64,000 nucleotides of DNA from Butyrivibrio sp. (GTDB lineage: Bacteria > Bacillota > Clostridia > Lachnospirales > Lachnospiraceae): positions 26,549 through 90,548 of the forward strand of contig NZ_SVFW01000010.1 of assembly GCF_015056685.1 (NCBI RefSeq). Reading direction: 5' to 3'. Below are positions 36,346 through 44,447 of the stretch, one piece after another (positions within the stretch are counted from its first letter, which is position 1; the number at the start of each line of letters is the position of its first letter). The position numbers and the translations under genes were made by a program. Under the pieces are notes generated by a model. The model was given only the letters and a program-made list of their open reading frames with translations, did not search any database and was not told where the DNA came from.

Positions 36346-38496
36346 TTGAGTAAATTATCTTTAGATATTGTAGATCTTGTAAAAAATGCTTTTTATGCCA
36401 TGCCTGCATTTACAGATGCAGACGGCGATTTCATAAATGGAGTATATGGTGCTGTATATAAGCTCTCAGGTATATTAAAGTCTGGCGATCATAGTGAAAT
36501 TGAGATTGTCAAAAATGAGGCTGAAAAGGAAGGCCTTATTCCTGCCATTAAGGTTCAGATTGATCGCTTTGAAGGTATCATTTCTCCTAATGGCGAGGGT
36601 ACTATTTCTGTAAATGATGAGCTTTTAGGCCGCCTTGAAGCAGAGCTTTCAAACTTATCACCTACAGGAACAGCGGTAAAGACTGCGTCATTTGAAGGTA
36701 CAGTAAAAGTTACTTCAGATCTTAATGAGGTAGAGGCTTTATTTGGTACAAAAGCTGATTATGCCTCATTCTTTTTCTTATATGACAATTTATCTGCGGA
36801 TGGAAGCAAGAAAAAAGATGTTCTTGGACTTTCAATTTGTTTTGACGGAAAAGAAATCTATTATATTCCGGTAGAGAATTTCATAACGGCTGATTATCTT
36901 GGTAAGAAGTTGAGCGTCCTTAGCAAAGACTGCAGTCTTGCGACTTTTGATATAAAGAGCAGCTTTTATTATTTTGAGCCTTTTGAAATAGCAGAAAGAA
37001 CAAGCGGCTATGATGATAAAGAAATAAACGACAGTGACAAAAGATGCTTTGATGATCTTTTGGGTGCTTACCTGGTTAATCCACTTAAAAATGATTACCA
37101 GATTGAGGATGTAGCGAGGGAATACCTTGATCTCAGACTCCCTAAAAAGGCAGATATATTTGGGAAAGACAGCCTTCGGAATGCAGATGAAAAAGCATTA
37201 AGTGATTATGCATCCAAGGCATGCGAAGTTATATACAGGGCGACACCTCTTATCAGAAAGAAGCTTGAAAAGCTGCAGATGATAAAGCTTTTCTACAATA
37301 TTGAGATGCCTCTTTCATACATTCTTTTCTCAATGGAAAAAGAGGGTATCATAGCAAAAAGAGATGAGCTTAAGGCATATGGAGATAAGCTTCAGGTCCG
37401 CATATTAGAGCTTGAGAAGGCAATATATGAAGCAGCCGGGTGCGAGTTTAACATCAATTCACCCAAGCAGCTTGGTGAGATTCTTTTTGAAAAGTTGGGA
37501 CTCCCTGCAGAGAAAAAGACAAAGTCAGGTTATTCTACAGCTGCAGAGGTTCTTGAAAAGCTGGCTCCTGAGCACAAGATCGTAGCAGATATCCTTGAGT
37601 ACAGAGGACTTGCAAAATTAAAGTCGACCTATGCAGACGGTCTTGCTGCCTTTATAGAGGCTGATGACAGAATACATACGAGCTTTAATCAGACAATCAC
37701 TGCTACTGGAAGGATCAGCTCAACAGAGCCTAACCTTCAGAATATTCCTATGAGAACAGAGCTTGGAAGGCTGATCAGAAAGGTCTTTGTTCCAAAGGAA
37801 GGGTGCGTATTTGCTGACGCAGATTATTCACAGGTTGAGCTTAGAATTCTTGCTCACATGTCAGGGGATGGAGGACTTATCAAGGCTTTCCGTGATGGGG
37901 ATGATATTCATACAATAACAGCATCCAAGGTTTTCCATGTTCCTTTTGATGAAGTAACACCGCTTCAGAGAAGGAGCGCCAAGGCGGTTAACTTTGGTAT
38001 TGTCTATGGAATAAGTGCTTTTGGACTTTCTCAGGATCTTTCAATTTCTGCAAAAGAGGCCAAGGAGTATATGGATAAGTATTTTGAAACTTATCCGGGG
38101 GTAAAAGAGTATCAGGAGTCGGTTATTGCAAGCGCAAAGGCAAAAGGTTATTCGGAGACAATGTATGGAAGAAGACGTCCTATGCCGGAACTTAAGTCTG
38201 GTAACTTTAACATGAGACAGTTTGGCGAAAGAGTGGCCATGAATGCGCCTATTCAGGGAAGTGCAGCTGACATCATGAAGATTGCCATGATAAATGTCTT
38301 TTTCAAGATAAAAGAAATGGGACTTAAATCAAGGATGATCCTGCAGATCCACGATGAGCTGGTTATTGAAACCTATAATGATGAGGCTTTAGTTGTGACA
38401 GATCTTTTGACTAAAGAGATGGAAAGATCTGCTGATCTTCTTGTTCCGCTTAGCGCTGAATGTCACACAGGAAGTGACTGGTACGAAGCTAAGTAA
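36346..38496 (+). CDS. polA: DNA polymerase I lacking an intact 5'-nuclease domain
   Basis: The gene starts at a TTG after 'ggttgggga'. The 716-residue product is about 150-200 shorter than normal PolA. Residues 5-45 ('LDIVDLVKNAFYAMPAFTDADGDFINGVYG') still align with the start of the 5'-nuclease domain, but the acidic metal-binding body is missing. The 3'-5' exonuclease-like domain (about 110-290) has lost its DxE motif ('SFFFLYD'). The polymerase domain is intact: motif A 'DADYSQVELR' (catalytic D493), motif B 'RRSAKAVNFGIVYG' and motif C 'HDELV' (669-673). coaE follows, as in many Lachnospiraceae. Okazaki primer removal would need a separate nuclease. Confidence 0.92.
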   Translation: MSKLSLDIVDLVKNAFYAMPAFTDADGDFINGVYGAVYKLSGILKSGDHSEIEIVKNEAEKEGLIPAIKVQIDRFEGIISPNGEGTISVNDELLGRLEAELSNLSPTGTAVKTASFEGTVKVTSDLNEVEALFGTKADYASFFFLYDNLSADGSKKKDVLGLSICFDGKEIYYIPVENFITADYLGKKLSVLSKDCSLATFDIKSSFYYFEPFEIAERTSGYDDKEINDSDKRCFDDLLGAYLVNPLKNDYQIEDVAREYLDLRLPKKADIFGKDSLRNADEKALSDYASKACEVIYRATPLIRKKLEKLQMIKLFYNIEMPLSYILFSMEKEGIIAKRDELKAYGDKLQVRILELEKAIYEAAGCEFNINSPKQLGEILFEKLGLPAEKKTKSGYSTAAEVLEKLAPEHKIVADILEYRGLAKLKSTYADGLAAFIEADDRIHTSFNQTITATGRISSTEPNLQNIPMRTELGRLIRKVFVPKEGCVFADADYSQVELRILAHMSGDGGLIKAFRDGDDIHTITASKVFHVPFDEVTPLQRRSAKAVNFGIVYGISAFGLSQDLSISAKEAKEYMDKYFETYPGVKEYQESVIASAKAKGYSETMYGRRRPMPELKSGNFNMRQFGERVAMNAPIQGSAADIMKIAMINVFFKIKEMGLKSRMILQIHDELVIETYNDEALVVTDLLTKEMERSADLLVPLSAECHTGSDWYEAK

Positions 38497-38534
38497 TCTA
38501 CAGACATACAGGTATAAAGAGGATTTGTGTTGAA

Positions 38535-39155
38535 ATGGCGCTTCAAAAGGGAAAAACAAACATCATAGGAATAACAGGCGGAGTAGGGGCCGGAAAGAGT
38601 ACACTTCTTTCGTACATCAAGGACAATTACAACTGCCTTGTTATTTTGTCTGATGATGTTGCCAATGATATAAAGAAAAAGGGATATCCTGCCTATGAGG
38701 CTTTGGTAGAGGCTTTGGGCAGAGAAATCCTTTCTGATGATGGTGAAATTGATAAGGCTTTAATGGCAAAAGCTATATTCAATGATAAAAATAAGCTAAA
38801 AACCGTAAATAATATTTTGCATCCTGCAGTAAATCAATATATTATTAATATAGTAGATGATGAGCGTAAAAGAGGAGTTTATGATTTTGTTTTTGTAGAA
38901 GCGGCCCTTCTTATAGAGAATGGATATGACAAGATCGTAGACGAAATGTGGTATGTTTACGCTGATGAGGATACGCGCCGCAAAAGATTAAAGATTTCAA
39001 GAGGCTACTCTGACCAGAAAGTTACAGACATTTTTAAGAGTCAGTTAAGTGATGAGACTTTCAGGGAGTATTGCGAATTTGTAATTGATAATAGCGGCGA
39101 GGACAGCAAGGCATTTTCTGAGATAGACAATAGATTAAAACTTTGGAAGATTTAG
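38535..39155 (+). CDS. coaE: Dephospho-CoA kinase
   Basis: This 206-residue cytoplasmic enzyme phosphorylates the 3'-hydroxyl of dephospho-CoA, the last step of CoA synthesis. The P-loop 'GGVGAGKST' is at residues 15-23; 'LSDDVAND' and 'ILHPAVNQ' are the usual substrate-binding blocks, and 'DEDTRRKRL' belongs to the lid. Length is normal. It lies 38 nt after polA, a common Firmicute pairing. Confidence 0.95.
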   Translation: MALQKGKTNIIGITGGVGAGKSTLLSYIKDNYNCLVILSDDVANDIKKKGYPAYEALVEALGREILSDDGEIDKALMAKAIFNDKNKLKTVNNILHPAVNQYIINIVDDERKRGVYDFVFVEAALLIENGYDKIVDEMWYVYADEDTRRKRLKISRGYSDQKVTDIFKSQLSDETFREYCEFVIDNSGEDSKAFSEIDNRLKLWKI

Positions 39156-39195
39156 TTTTTGTTCGAAAAATTGTGCGAGGGGGCTTGGTGGCATA

Positions 39196-41361
39196 ATGGC
39201 TAGTTTAGAGCAAAAAGATCAGAAAGTTGTATTTGGACTTGATATTGGAACCAGAAGTGTTGTTGGTACTGTGGGTTACATGAATGAAGGAAAGTTCAAT
39301 GTAATAGCACAGGCAGTTGAAAAACACCAGACAAGGGCCATGCTTGACGGACAGATTCACGATATTGGTAAGGTTGGAATGACAATCAAGATGGTCAAGG
39401 AGTCCCTTGAGCAGCAGACTGACATTCATCTTACAGATGTCTGTATTGCTGCGGCTGGTCGTGTTCTTAAAACAGTAAGAACAACCTATGATTATGAGTA
39501 TCAGGATGCTCATGATATTACTGATGAGGATATCTATAATCTTGATTCCGCTGCTGTTGAAAAGGCATATGCGGAATTTCTTAGCAAAAATACTTCCGGC
39601 ATTAAGTTTTACCTTGTGGGTTATTCGGTAATGCACTATTACCTTGATGGCTATCAGATAGCCAACCTTGAAGGTCATAATGCAGGAAAAGTAAGCGTTG
39701 AGCTTATTGCTACATTTCTTCCCGATGATTGTGTTGATGGACTATATAAGGCTTGTGAGAGGGCAGGGCTCAATGTTGCCAACCTTACACTCGAGCCTAT
39801 AGCAGCTATGATGGTTGCTATACCCGAGAGATTTAGAATGCTGAATCTTGCTCTTATTGATGTTGGTGCGGGAACAAGCGATATCTGTGTAACTGATGAT
39901 GGCTCTATCACAGCTTACGGCATGCTTCCTTTGGCAGGCGATGATATTACAGAGATCATTGCTCAGCACTGTCTTGTAGATTTCAATTCGGCTGATGAGA
40001 TAAAGATTGCGTCCAGTCATTCTGACAAGGTTGAATATGTCGATATCATGGGACTTACAAAGACGATCACCACAAAGGAGATCACAAAGGTCATTAAGCC
40101 TAAGGTTGATGAAATGGCCAAAAAGGCTGTAGAGGAGATAAAGAAACTCAATGGAGACAGGCCTGTCAGCGCTGTGTTTGTAGTTGGCGGTGGCGGATGT
40201 GTTCCGGGCTATGTAAAGGCAATTGCCAAGGAAATGGATATTCCTGAAGAGAGAGTTGCTCTTCGTGGTGAAGAGGTTATGAAGGAAATCGTATTCCTTA
40301 ACAATAATGGCATTGAAAAGGATTCTCTTTTGGTTACACCTCTGGGAATCTGTATCAGTTACTATGAAGAAGCCAATAACTTTATCTTTGTTTCATTTAA
40401 CGGGGTACAGACCAAGATTTATGATAACGGTAAGCTTCAAATAGTTGATGCTGCCATGCAGGCTGCATTTCCTAATGAAGATCTTTTCCCAAAGAGAGGA
40501 GAAGAACTAAAATTTACTGTAAATGGAAAAGAGAGAACTTCCCGTGGAGAACCGGGCGAAGCTGCAGTAATTACTCTTAATGGAAAGCCTGCAGATATTC
40601 ATACCAAGATCCATGCCAACGATATCATCGATGTAACTCCTTCAACTGCAGGCGCGCCAGGAAAGGCTGTCATCGAAGGAATACCTGAGTTTAAGACTAA
40701 GTTTAATGTAAATGTTGACGGTAAAAATGTTGAGGCATCAAGGTATGCTACTGTTAATGGTCAGCTTCAGACTCCGCTTTATTCCATTCAGCCCGGAGAT
40801 GATGTAAAGGTTCTTGATTACAATACAGCTGCGCAGATTGCTGAACTTCTCGATATTGAATTAACAGAAGATACAGTTATCATGGTCAACAATGAGAGGG
40901 GCGACAAAGACACTCCTGTATATGAGAACTTCAAGGTGGAGTTCAAGTCCCAGGACGACATGATAATGGATTATTACAAGGACTATCCTACTGCTGAAGA
41001 GGTTGCTATCAGGCAGGAAAATGAAGAGGCTATCGAAAACGAAGAGGAAGCTGCCAAAATTGTCGAGGATTCTAATGGACAGCTTTCATTTGATGCCTTT
41101 CCGGATACCGAGGCTTATGAGAAAGAAGAGCCTGAACCTGTAAAGAATATCCTTGCTCATGATCTTCACGTTGTTGTAAACAATGACCCTGTAACCCTTC
41201 ATGGCAAGGCAGACTACGTTTTTGTGGATGTTTTTGACGCTATTGATTTTGACTTGTCAAAACCACAGGGCAGATCCGTAGTCACAATTTTAAATGGCGG
41301 AACGCCTGATTATCTGCAGAGCATAAAGGAAGGGGATAAAATAGAAGTTTACTGGAAGTAG
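39196..41361 (+). CDS. FtsA-like actin-fold ATPase with long C-terminal extension
   Basis: This 721-residue protein has an FtsA/PilM-type fold over residues 1-380: phosphate-1 loop 'GLDIGTRSVVG', SHS2 insertion, phosphate-2 'LIDVGAGTSDICV' and adenosine motif 'FVVGGGGCVPGY'. Residues 400-721 are an extension of ThiS/ubiquitin-like segments ('FTVNGKERTSRGEPG', 'NVNVDGKNVEASRY', 'HVVVNNDPVTLHGKADY') with an acidic linker near 600-650. No C-terminal amphipathic FtsA anchor is evident and no ftsZ is adjacent, so it is probably a Lachnospiraceae FtsA-related protein rather than the divisome FtsA itself. A strong terminator follows. Confidence 0.82.
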   Translation: MASLEQKDQKVVFGLDIGTRSVVGTVGYMNEGKFNVIAQAVEKHQTRAMLDGQIHDIGKVGMTIKMVKESLEQQTDIHLTDVCIAAAGRVLKTVRTTYDYEYQDAHDITDEDIYNLDSAAVEKAYAEFLSKNTSGIKFYLVGYSVMHYYLDGYQIANLEGHNAGKVSVELIATFLPDDCVDGLYKACERAGLNVANLTLEPIAAMMVAIPERFRMLNLALIDVGAGTSDICVTDDGSITAYGMLPLAGDDITEIIAQHCLVDFNSADEIKIASSHSDKVEYVDIMGLTKTITTKEITKVIKPKVDEMAKKAVEEIKKLNGDRPVSAVFVVGGGGCVPGYVKAIAKEMDIPEERVALRGEEVMKEIVFLNNNGIEKDSLLVTPLGICISYYEEANNFIFVSFNGVQTKIYDNGKLQIVDAAMQAAFPNEDLFPKRGEELKFTVNGKERTSRGEPGEAAVITLNGKPADIHTKIHANDIIDVTPSTAGAPGKAVIEGIPEFKTKFNVNVDGKNVEASRYATVNGQLQTPLYSIQPGDDVKVLDYNTAAQIAELLDIELTEDTVIMVNNERGDKDTPVYENFKVEFKSQDDMIMDYYKDYPTAEEVAIRQENEEAIENEEEAAKIVEDSNGQLSFDAFPDTEAYEKEEPEPVKNILAHDLHVVVNNDPVTLHGKADYVFVDVFDAIDFDLSKPQGRSVVTILNGGTPDYLQSIKEGDKIEVYWK

Positions 41362-41380
41362 TTTCTATAAAATACATATA

Positions 41381-41424
41381 AAACTTTCTTGCTGGTTACC
41401 AAAAATCAGCAAGGAAGTTTTTTT
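41381..41424 (+). terminator. Rho-independent terminator after the FtsA-like gene
   Basis: A 14-position stem (aaactttcttgctg with cagcaaggaagttt, one G-T pair) encloses a 12-nt loop and ends in a run of seven T residues counted from within the stem. It closes the polA-coaE-FtsA-like transcript. Confidence 0.85.
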
Positions 41425-41486
41425 GTGGTAATTTTTATAGAAATAAGCTAATATATTGAAAGATTAAGAAGTGAAATGGGGAATTT

Positions 41487-42284
41487 ATGAGATTTACAAG
41501 TATTGCCAGTGGGAGTAGCGGAAACTGTACATATATTGGTTCTGATAACACTCACATTTTAATAGATGCAGGAGTTAGTAAAAAGAGAATTGAAGAGGGA
41601 CTTAAATCCCTTGATCTTACACTTTCGGATATAAGTGCTATTTTTGTCACACATGAGCACACTGATCATATCGCAGCACTTCACACAATTTTAAAGAAAT
41701 TTGATATACCTATCTATGCCACAGGTGGTACAATACAAGGAATTAAGGCAAGCGATAAAAAGGCCGAAATGGTAAATTCAAGATTTGTTCAGGTAATGGC
41801 AGATAAAGAAGTTCTGGTGGGAGATATGAAGATCAATCCCATGACTATTTCACATGATGCCAATGAACCATGTGGTTATACAGTATTTGTCGGAGATAAA
41901 AAGATTGGCGTAGCCACAGACCTTGGCTGCTATGATGATTATACAGTAAATCGTTTATCTGACTGTGACTCACTTTTACTTGAAGCCAATCACGATATAA
42001 GAATGCTTCAGACAGGACCTTACCCCTATCAGTTGAAAGCAAGAATACTTGGAGACAAGGGACATCTGTGCAATGAAAAAAGTGGTGAGCTTCTTAGCAA
42101 GCTCATCAATAATAAACTCCAGGGAGTATTCCTTGGACACCTTTCAAAAGAGAATAATCTTCCGGAACTTGCTTATGAAGCAGTTCGAGTAGAACTACAG
42201 ATGAATGACAGTTTAAAATTTAATGACGGTTTTCCTATTATGGTTGCGGATAGAAGTGCTATTTCAACAGTTCTTGAGTTTTGA
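41487..42284 (+). CDS. MBL-fold metallohydrolase, YycJ/WalJ type
   Basis: This 265-residue cytoplasmic protein starts RFTSIASGSSGNCTYIGSD, the hallmark of the YycJ family. It has the metal motif HxHxDH at H56, H58, D60 and H61 ('THEHTDH'), then 'LLLEANHD' and 'GHLSKENN'. YycJ proteins are double-strand-specific 5'-exonuclease-like enzymes linked in other Firmicutes to mismatch repair or the WalRK operon; here walRK is not adjacent. A ribosome binding site 'atgggga' precedes the ATG. Confidence 0.9.
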   Translation: MRFTSIASGSSGNCTYIGSDNTHILIDAGVSKKRIEEGLKSLDLTLSDISAIFVTHEHTDHIAALHTILKKFDIPIYATGGTIQGIKASDKKAEMVNSRFVQVMADKEVLVGDMKINPMTISHDANEPCGYTVFVGDKKIGVATDLGCYDDYTVNRLSDCDSLLLEANHDIRMLQTGPYPYQLKARILGDKGHLCNEKSGELLSKLINNKLQGVFLGHLSKENNLPELAYEAVRVELQMNDSLKFNDGFPIMVADRSAISTVLEF

Positions 42285-42358
42285 TGATTTGAATGTTAAC
42301 CGGTGCTGTAAAGCGTGATATAAACGCAGGCAGCGCCGTGTACAATAAGGAGGAGATC

Positions 42359-42631
42359 ATGAAAAAAACAATCATTACAGTAGTTGGCAAGGATACAGTA
42401 GGTATTATAGCTAAAGTTTGTACTTACCTTGCAGAGTCAGGTATCAACATTCTGGATATTTCCCAGACAATTGTCAGTGGATTCTTTAACATGATGATGA
42501 TAGTTGATATGTCAGCAACAAATAAGGAATTTAATCAGGTGGCTGATGACCTTGAGAGCCTTGGAAAAGAAATAGGTGTAGTTATCAAATGTCAGAAAGA
42601 AGAAATTTTTGACTCAATGCACAGAATTTAA
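42359..42631 (+). CDS. ACT-domain regulatory protein (UPF0237 type)
   Basis: The start at 42359 is set by 'aaggaggag' 5-6 nt upstream, giving 90 residues; an in-frame start 66 nt earlier has no support. The sequence 'KTIITVVGKDTVGIIAKVCTYLAESGINILDISQTI' (in parts) is one complete ACT fold. This family is almost always paired with a PFL (UPF0210) gene, as here, and probably senses a small ligand. The exact ligand is unknown. Confidence 0.92.
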   Translation: MKKTIITVVGKDTVGIIAKVCTYLAESGINILDISQTIVSGFFNMMMIVDMSATNKEFNQVADDLESLGKEIGVVIKCQKEEIFDSMHRI

Positions 42632-42693
42632 GCAATTGCTTAGAATATTCTTATTTTTTGATGCATAACTTCCCTATGATGAAAGGTGACAAA

Positions 42694-44058
42694 ATGATAA
42701 ATGTAAATGAGGTCATTGAGACCAACGAAATGATAGAAAAAGAAAATCTTGATGTGAGGACCATTACTCTTGGTATCAGTCTTTTGGACTGCATTACATC
42801 AGATTTGGATAAACTCTGTGATAATATCTATAACAAAATCTATGAGACTGCCAAGGATCTTGTTAAAACCGGCGATCAGATTTCTCGTGAATATGGAATC
42901 CCTATTGTAAACAAAAGAATATCAATAACACCTATAGCACTGGTTGGCGGAGCAGCATGTAAGGAGCCTGGTGACTTTGTGAAAATTGCCAAGACTCTTG
43001 ATAAGGTTGCAAAGACTGTAGGAGTTAACTTTATCGGTGGTTATTCTGCTCTTGTAAGTAAAGGAATGACAGAAGCAGACAGGCTTCTTATTGAGTCGAT
43101 ACCGGAGGCACTTGCTTCAACTGATGTTGTATGCTCATCTATAAATGTTGGTTCCACAAAGACAGGTATCAATATGGATGCTGTTCGTCTTATGGGAACA
43201 ATAGTAAAAAAGACAGCTGAGGCTACAAAGGAAAAGGATTCACTTGGATGTGCCAAGCTTGTAGTTTTTTGTAATGCTCCTGATGACAATCCATTTATGG
43301 CAGGTGCATTCCACGGAGTTACTGAAGCTGACAAGATAATTAATGTTGGTGTTTCAGGACCTGGCGTTGTAAAGACAGCCCTTGAAAAAGTTAGGGGTGA
43401 GAACTTTGAAGTCCTCTGCGAGACTATCAAAAAGACTGCATTTAAAGTTACAAGAGTAGGCCAGCTTGTAGCTCAGGAAGCATCTAAGAGACTTGGAGTT
43501 CCATTTGGAATCATTGACCTGTCTCTTGCACCTACACCTGCTATTGGCGACAGTGTTGCCGATATCCTTCATGAAATCGGTGTTGAGCATGCAGGTGCAC
43601 CTGGAACAACAGCAGCACTTGCTCTTTTAAATGACCAGGTTAAAAAAGGCGGAGTAATGGCATCTTCATACGTAGGTGGCCTCTCCGGAGCATTTATCCC
43701 TGTAAGTGAAGATCAGGGTATGATAAATGCTGTAGAAGCGGGAGCACTTACTCTTGAAAAGCTTGAAGCTATGACCTGTGTCTGCTCAGTAGGTCTTGAT
43801 ATGATCGCTGTTCCTGGAGATACAAAGGATACAACAATTGCCGGAATCATTGCAGATGAAATGGCAATAGGAATGATCAATCAGAAGACTACAGCTGTAC
43901 GTCTTATTCCTGTAATTGGAAAAGGCGTTGGTGAGACAGTAGAATTCGGCGGACTTTTGGGCTATGCACCTATAATGCCTGTAAACCAGTTCTCTTGTGA
44001 CAATTTTGTAAACAGAGGCGGCAGAATACCGGCACCGGTTCACAGCTTTAAGAATTAA
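42694..44058 (+). CDS. PFL-family (UPF0210/DUF711) protein
   Basis: The start at 42694 follows 'gaaaggtga' and gives 454 residues, the normal family length; the earlier in-frame ATG at 42658 lacks a site. 'DVRTITLGISLLDC' near the N-terminus and 'GIIDLSLAPTPAIGDSVADIL' are conserved family blocks. Structures of the family have a glycyl-radical-enzyme-like barrel, but the reaction is not established. Pairing with the ACT protein upstream suggests ligand-controlled activity. Confidence 0.93.
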   Translation: MINVNEVIETNEMIEKENLDVRTITLGISLLDCITSDLDKLCDNIYNKIYETAKDLVKTGDQISREYGIPIVNKRISITPIALVGGAACKEPGDFVKIAKTLDKVAKTVGVNFIGGYSALVSKGMTEADRLLIESIPEALASTDVVCSSINVGSTKTGINMDAVRLMGTIVKKTAEATKEKDSLGCAKLVVFCNAPDDNPFMAGAFHGVTEADKIINVGVSGPGVVKTALEKVRGENFEVLCETIKKTAFKVTRVGQLVAQEASKRLGVPFGIIDLSLAPTPAIGDSVADILHEIGVEHAGAPGTTAALALLNDQVKKGGVMASSYVGGLSGAFIPVSEDQGMINAVEAGALTLEKLEAMTCVCSVGLDMIAVPGDTKDTTIAGIIADEMAIGMINQKTTAVRLIPVIGKGVGETVEFGGLLGYAPIMPVNQFSCDNFVNRGGRIPAPVHSFKN

Positions 44059-44072
44059 TTGTTTTTTATTGA

Positions 44073-44097
44073 CCTGCGGCTTTGTGCCGCGGGTTTT
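44073..44097 (+). terminator. Short GC-rich hairpin, possible terminator
   Basis: An 8-position stem (cctgcggc with gccgcggg, one wobble pair), a 5-nt loop and four T residues lie 14 nt after the PFL stop. The short T-run makes it a weak terminator or attenuator. Confidence 0.5.
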
Positions 44098-44111
44098 GGG
44101 GGGATTACATA

Positions 44112-44432
44112 ATGCTGTTTCTTAGGTCTTTTATAAATCTATTAATTGTTCCTGTTTTATTTCTTGTTTTATCTAATGATGTGGCTGAAAGAAAAAATAT
44201 ATTTGATCTAAAGCCTTCTTTTCCGCTACTTGTAAAGTACTGCGTAGCAGTCGCGCTTAATATTCCTATTACCAGGATTTTTATCTATTTTTCACGCTTT
44301 GTTAAAGGAATAGACATTGAGCCTGATTCAACCTATTACACGATATTTGCTATATTGGGCACTGTTCTTATGGCATTTGTGGTAAGAATTTATGCCAGCC
44401 TTTTTTCTGGCAACGATAAAACCAAGAATTAG
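44112..44432 (+). CDS. Small membrane protein of unknown function
   Basis: The ATG at 44112 follows 'ggggggat' and gives 106 residues. Three hydrophobic segments are visible: about 3-20, 40-62 and 74-95. No recognised domain. The large ligase-like gene begins 15 nt downstream, so it may be an accessory subunit of that protein; this is inference from position only. Confidence 0.65.
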   Translation: MLFLRSFINLLIVPVLFLVLSNDVAERKNIFDLKPSFPLLVKYCVAVALNIPITRIFIYFSRFVKGIDIEPDSTYYTIFAILGTVLMAFVVRIYASLFSGNDKTKN

Positions 44433-44447
44433 TGAGGTTGTTATGTG

